Shown here: positions 58,811 through 64,000 of the stretch, one piece after another
Position numbering within the stretch: position 1 is the first letter of the stretch
Layout: each line of letters opens with the position of its first letter
DNA from: Cycas panzhihuaensis
Lineage: Eukaryota > Cycadophyta
Length of the DNA: 64,000 nucleotides
Direction of reading: 5' to 3'
Assembly (NCBI GenBank): GCA_023213395.1
Contig: CM041465.1
Location: forward strand, 71,617,741 to 71,681,740
Translations under genes and position numbers: made by a program
Notes under the pieces: model-generated
Told to the model about the DNA's origin: nothing
The model's input: the letters and a program-made list of their open reading frames with translations, nothing else
Databases searched by the model: none

Positions 58811-60349
58811 GAAAACACTGTATAAACTTTGTAATCAATGTTTTAAGTGAATATTTGAAGTCATCCCCTAGCTTTGAGTATAGTATCATTTATTTAACAC
58901 TTTTGGAGCGAGACATTCTCATATGGGTTGATTTAACACATCATTATTGGGAAACATTTTCTTTTCATCAATTCATTGATGTCTCCAAGTACCTAAAGTA
59001 GGTACTAGGCATTTGTAGTTAAATCTTAACCACTGCACTTACTAAGATATTATTGAATTAAGAGCCTTTGTAGAAGCAAGACTCTTAGTGAATCCCTCCC
59101 TCAACTAGTTACGGTTAGTTCTCTAATAGAGGTTTAAACAAGTTGACATGTTTTCCTCACAATCACCAATAAGGCATTTAAGTGGTTCAGGTAATTACAA
59201 CAATACACAAGTAAGTGGCTCAACTTTATACTTGCTCTTTAGGATTATATTGCTACACTATGGTTGGTTGAGCACTCCCCTTTGAGAGACCATAGGGAGT
59301 TTTATTTTTCCACTATTGAGGTTATTCTAGGTTGTTCCAAGACTTAAGGTTTGTCTTGGAGTTCATCACCAAGGTTGGAGCAGTTATGTTAATAGGGTTG
59401 AGACTACAATATCAATAGAGACCACCTAGTAGTACTTAATTAGTGTAGTGGCTAAGTAGCTTACAGATCGTAGGTTAGCCATTCCCACTTCATTGTAAGA
59501 AAATACCAACATGATAGGTTAGTGCCATTGTTTTCCCTATAGTAGACTAAGCTCCCACTAGTTAGGAGTTGGTCATTCTAAGATTTGAAATCCAATTTGT
59601 AAGTTCTTTAGGTGCAATTCACTAGTTCAACAAGTACCACACATATTTCATATTCATTATGCTCTATCACATTCTCAGAATTTTTATTTGTATATTTATT
59701 TTATTTTCATAAAAATGCCAACTTAGTAGTGATCTTATTTTCTACTTGGATATACGGTGAGTTTTATGTTGAAATCTAAAGGTAATTTTCTTGCATCCAC
59801 ACTATGTGATCATGATGGATACATCCACAGTAAATCGTGGCCTATGGATAGAAGACCATAATTTTCCCCTCATTATTCTTCATAGATCATGCTTGAGGGA
59901 AATTAGGTTAATATGGCCCAAAAGTTTATGCTAAATATTTTTGATAAGGTGACATTCTCTCTTATCCTACTACACATTAGACTGAAAAGGTTGTTTTTAT
60001 TTTATTATTATGGTACATTCTAAAACCCAAATCACTTATTTTATTAGTCATTCTTCGTCTGAGTTTATCTAGTGATAACTTGGAGGCTTTTGATTGAAAA
60101 TTTAGTTGTATTTAAAACCTAGCTAAAGGATTTATTCCTTCATATTTGAATGACCCACTACCTTTGAACAAGTACTTCAAAGTAGCCCCTAGATTTGTTG
60201 TTGCAACCTAGTGGTTTTCAACTGTTAGTAGCCCAACATTTCAATCGACAATGTCGTTGCATATTAGAGCATCATCTAGATTGAATTCCCCTAGTTGTTT
60301 TTATATTTATCGCCATTTGTCAAGGATATAGTAGCCTTGTTAGATAAAT
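58807..60349. other. Decayed sequence with an E-like segment
   Basis: No open frame of note. 59835-59975 resembles 3288-3415 of element E (shared TGGCCTATG, TCCCCTCATTATTCTT-like and AATTAGGTTAA-like blocks; translation NFPLIILHR against NSPLIILCK). The rest is unrecognised and may include the start of the LINE that follows. Confidence 0.45.
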
Positions 60350-63300
60350 TTATTTTGTCATAACCTTATAGGTAATTCTATCCCCAATCTTATATTCAAG
60401 TATGCAAAAGTCAACTTGTCAAATAAGTTGCATGAATTTGTCCCCATACACTATAGGAGTGAATCCTTTAACTAGAATGTTATTTACTCAAATACCCTAA
60501 ATGCATGATTCCATTGTCACTCGAGGGAGGATCACATAAAAGATTGCTCACTACTTTGAAGTGACCCAATGCGCTCTAAGTTACCCTTCAAACACACAAA
60601 GGAGAATGGAGAGATTATTATTACGGAGAAGAATGTTGAGGAATTTACTAACCACTATGTCAATGTGTTACAAGCTCAAATCCCCACACTTAACTCTAAA
60701 ATAGTTTTATAAGCATGCCTAAAAATGTTGCCAATCAAGCTCATATCGAAGTTAAGGCAAGATTACCAAGCTCCTCTCAAGTTGAAGAAGCTTACTAATA
60801 TCCTTCATAAAATGGTCAATGAGAAAGCTCCTAAAGTGGATAACTTTCACTATGAAATCCACAAGTTACCTAAGACTATATAAGGCTTGCCTTGTTCAAG
60901 GAATACTTAGAAGTTTTATCGACTAGATCCCTGGGTGTGGAAATCACGAAGGTAGCATCAAACTTATTTTGAAAGGTGGTGGTCCTTAAATTGACTAATT
61001 ACCCTACTTAATGCCTTTTGTAAATGCTTAGTCAAAGATTTGCCCAAATGTATCAAACATATTTCCTTGAATATAGTCAGACTAGAAGAGATGAGTTTCA
61101 TAAAAGGAAGATACATTTTAGATCACTTCATTGCTATATGGGAACACATGGAATAAGCTAAGATTACCTCTTAAGATACCCTCTTCATGAAGACTGATTT
61201 TGAGAAAGCTCATGATATAGTTGAGTGGATTTTCATGTTACAAACGTTCAATGCCATTGACTTTAGGGATAGATTTATTTGGGTGACCCATATAGTGTTC
61301 ATCGATCCTTCTATCCCTATCATCCTAAATGGTGTTTACACAAGACTGATTAGGCTATACTAATCAATCATGTAAGGTTGCCCACTAGGTTTTTCTTTTT
61401 ATGTACTAGATGTGGGTGCATTGGAGTAGCTCATTTAAGATAGGGTTAGAAAGGGTTCTATCAAGGGCATCTTTCTCCTTGAGGTAGCCATAAGTAGATG
61501 GTCAATGACCATTCTATTAATGACTCCTTTATTATTATTAAGACTAAGCCTAAATAAATTGATCAAGCCCTATAATTCATCCAAACCTTTTATCTAGCCT
61601 CTAAGTCTAACATATAGATGTAGAAGATAACTGGCTACTTCTAATTGATCTATAACTTGCCAGAGTAGCTTCAAGGATATGAATTATTATGGATTAAACC
61701 TTGGGAGATCCCTAAATTCCTTACCATCCTATTCACCTTCTAGATATATATCTTGAACATGTGGGAATTTGATCTCAATAGGATTGGGAAGAAGTTTACA
61801 TAAATGGAACTCTAAACTCCTCTCATTGGCAAGTAGGGATCAAATATGCATTGAAGTTTTAGTTGCCACCCATGCTTGTTACTTGCCCTGCTCAATTCCC
61901 TCCAAATAGGTCGGTCATACTCTTACGATCTTACTTATGGTCCCCAAAAGAAGGAAAAAAATAGGCTTAAATCAGGTCATCATCTAGGACATCTACTATC
62001 AACCAAAAGCTAATGGGGTCTATGGATTATGACATTAGAAAATAGGGCCTAATGTTATGTGCTAAATGGTTTATCTGAGCCACATGAGGGGGAGGGGTGC
62101 ATAAAAATTTCATTGAAAAAATAATCACTCCTTTGCAACTCCTTTAAAGATGAAAGGGTTCTATTTAATTCCCCATATTGAGATGTTTTCTCTGGTGGTT
62201 GTTAAAGTCAAAGTCATGCATCTTCAAGTGCATCTAATCTACCCAAAGTTTGTAAGAAGTTCCTTAAATGGAAAGGAAATAATCCATGGAAGAGTTTTTA
62301 GTTGGTGATTATTGCATTTGAAGGTTTATAATTATACTAAAAGATGATAAATGCCTAGGCTAGATCCCTTATTTCAAATCCAAGCAATTGGCCAAAAGAA
62401 GCCTCTGCACAATGGGGCAATTCTTTGACCTAATCAAGGGTTGGTGGAGGGCCAAGTTTAAGCTCAAACAAGCCTTTGAATTTAAAAACTCTAAGCAACT
62501 TTATTCTTGGGGGAATATGGAACTTCTTTATAGTGAACTAAATCCCCAAACTGATAATGAACCCATATTCTAAATGGTGGAAATTTTGAGCTTGGTAGTC
62601 AACCAAAGTCTTTGGAAAGTTCCTTATATTCCATATGTATAAGCTACTGATACTCCCTATGAAGTTGGAAGGGGGGATTAACAAAAGTTGGAACACTAAA
62701 GCCTATGGTAGGGTTTAGTCACAAAAAGTGGAGAGCTTTTAGAAAGTGTCACTAAATCCCAAAAATGCATGATATGCTTGATCGCTCCTATAAAATGGTC
62801 TTTATATCAAGGTTAGATTAGTGAAACTTGGAAATCTTGATAGGACTTGTCCAATTTGTGATTGGCCCAAATAAATTATATACAAGATTTGGTCATTTCC
62901 TTTAATTAAGAGCACTTGGGCTTGGGTTGAAATGTTCTCCAAGTTAATTCATTATGCACCATTAGGATGTAATATAGTGTTGTTAGGAGATAAAGAAGCC
63001 CTTTCTCAATCCTTCTTACCAACTTAGGACATTCTCAAGCTAGAGACCCTTTCTGCCATATGGAAGCACAAAAATGTAGTGATTTTCTCTAGCAATACTT
63101 GGTTGTTTTATTAACATTATGTAATCTATGGATCTGGATACCTATACCTTGCATATTAGTGTATAGGGAAATAAGGTGTAAGTTGAGATATCTCATCTCC
63201 TACAGTCGATAGACCATCATGGGCTCAATCCCTTCCACTATGAGTAGGCCACAACTTATGGAGAACAATGCAGTGTATAAGATTCAAAATAGGGCACGTG

Positions 63301-63460
63301 GTAAACGTTGCTACAAAAGCAAGAATTAGAGGGCTAAATGGCAATATCCTCAATCAATGAAACTCATGCAAAAGGATGGCCTAAGAACCATAAACAAGGC
63401 CATCAAGCTAATGGGTCATGGGTGCAACAAAGCAATGTGGACTCAAATCCTTCGAAGAGA
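60350..63460 (+). mobile_element. LINE (L1c), + strand, decayed
   Basis: RT and zf-RVT domains of a plant non-LTR element in + orientation, without recognisable LTRs. The protein is unlike those of L1a and L1b. Both edges are approximate; the 3' end appears cut by the Copia LTR starting near 63467. No poly(A) end or duplication seen. Confidence 0.7.
60560..63110 (+). pseudogene. LINE L1c reverse transcriptase and zf-RVT
   Basis: RT N-terminal part: EEFTNHYVNVLQAQIP (about 60640-60685) and LHKMVNEKAPKVDNF (about 60800-60850). Core: SFIKGRYILDHFIAIWEHME (61096-61155), MKTDFEKAHDIVEWIFML (about 61187-61240; usual K-x-D-F-x-K-A-Y-D) and a QGCPL-type motif with leading stop at about 61372-61390. 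Near 61505-61535 S-I-N-D takes the place of F-A-D-D. zf-RVT: TCPICDWPK...IYKIWSFP (62848-62905), followed by LLGDKEALSQS and AIWKHKNVVIF (about 63055-63085). Read through several frames with many stops; the active site is destroyed. Confidence 0.72.
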
Positions 63461-63466
63461 TGGGCG

Positions 63467-63734
63467 TGAAAAAAAGATATCCAAGAACAAAATAATAAAT
63501 AAAGTTTATTAGGTAGAATTAGTCTACCTTATGATATTTTCATTAATTCTCAATACATGATACAAAGTATGGTATAAATATAAACATAAGTGTTGAACAA
63601 GTTATTGCCCATTGGATGAATAACTACATTAACATTTATCATATAACCATTAAGGACTTTGGTAACTCTCAAGGATACATGGTACATATTGAGTAATTGC
63701 TCAATGATTCACCTAAGCATTAGGATTCTCAACA
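63467..63734 (-). repeat. 3' LTR of a Copia element on the - strand
   Basis: On the - strand it starts TGTTGAGAATCC (63734) next to the Copia pol end and may finish at TTTTTTTCA (63467). Shares TAGACTAATTCTACCTA with the LTR of element F. The left boundary and duplication are not proven. Confidence 0.5.
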
Positions 63735-63794
63735 TTAAGTTATGACCTAAATTAACATTAATTTTAATGATCTCCTTAATGTTTAGTTTATTAG

Positions 63795-64000
63795 TTTTCA
63801 TGCTAATACCATCTCTCAAAATTTCAAATTTAACTTGTATTAGTGATTACTAAAGATACATGTCAATTGTTCCTTGATAGGCTTGCAAATTAGTTCAATC
63901 TCCCCGCTTTGTATATGCTCTATGATAAATTTATAATGCACCTTAATGTGTTTGGTGTAAGCATGAAATATTGAATTCTTGGCTAATTTCAATGTACTCT
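63795..64000 (-). pseudogene. Copia RNase H C-terminal end, runs off the window
   Basis: On the - strand from 64000 leftward: LAKNSIFHAYTKHIKVHYKFI (given as two motifs: L-A-K-N-S-I-F-H-A and T-K-H-I-K-V-H-Y), then EHIQSGEIEL and EQLTCIFS. This is the typical end of Ty1/Copia pol (NPVFHARTKHIEV, GEI, QLADIFTK). The remaining element lies outside. Confidence 0.85.

Noticed and set aside
63301-63510. Short Lys/Arg-rich + strand stretch as a separate small gene
   Set aside because: No start, domain or conserved partner; more likely the tail of L1c or flank of the Copia LTR.

Overview
This window is plant intergenic DNA made almost entirely of old retrotransposons. I see no host gene, tRNA or rRNA gene. 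The elements (Ty3/Gypsy with methionine-tRNA-type primer sites, a Tat-type Gypsy element with an extra RNase H, Ty1/Copia, plant L1-type LINEs with RNase H and zf-RVT domains) point to a seed plant. The very old, deeply nested and stop-riddled copies suggest a large, slowly turned-over genome such as a gymnosperm; that last step is inference.

Most of the window is one nest that can be unpeeled with target-site duplications (TSDs). Outer element E (+ strand, fragments between 3285 and about 52450) carries B (- strand, 4080-31994, TSD ACAAC), D (- strand, 32971-45331, TSD GTAGG) and Copia element F (+ strand, 46261-51467, TSD AGGGT/AGGGC). B carries A (+ strand, 6351-28959, TSD GTGAC). A carries T (- strand, 11056-27684, TSD CACAT). 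D carries a 5.8 kb LINE (L1a). At three junctions, removing the insert with one TSD copy restores the reading frame: A sits in the integrase zinc finger of B, T sits in the integrase zinc finger of A, and D sits in the protease active site of E.

T is the youngest (innermost) and most informative element: 16.6 kb with 2.6 kb LTRs, gag, protease, reverse transcriptase, RNase H and integrase with all DDE residues visible. Between integrase and the 3' LTR it holds two additional genes. One is a separate second RNase H of 157 codons with all four catalytic acidic positions. The other is a divergently oriented antisense gene on the + strand with a TATA box, a hairpin-rich leader, a 590-codon frame resembling a plant mobile domain (PMD) protein, one plausible 117-base intron and a T/G-rich 3' region. 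This is the best candidate for an unusual system in the window.

Left of the nest lie a diverged relative of the T LTR (1-1740) and a 1.5 kb (CT)n/(TA)n/(ATGT)n microsatellite. Right of the nest lie a 5'-truncated LINE (L1b, about 53191-56990, - strand), an AT-rich stretch, a second (CT)n(TA)n array (58726-58806), a third LINE (L1c, about 60350-63460, + strand) and the 3' end of a second Copia element on the - strand running off the window.

Decay is mainly by point substitution to stops at codons for Gln, Trp and Arg, as expected from cytosine deamination. Element A keeps one reading frame for 3.3 kb despite about 30 stops. A and B have also lost large internal blocks (integrase core in A; RT core and RNase H in B).
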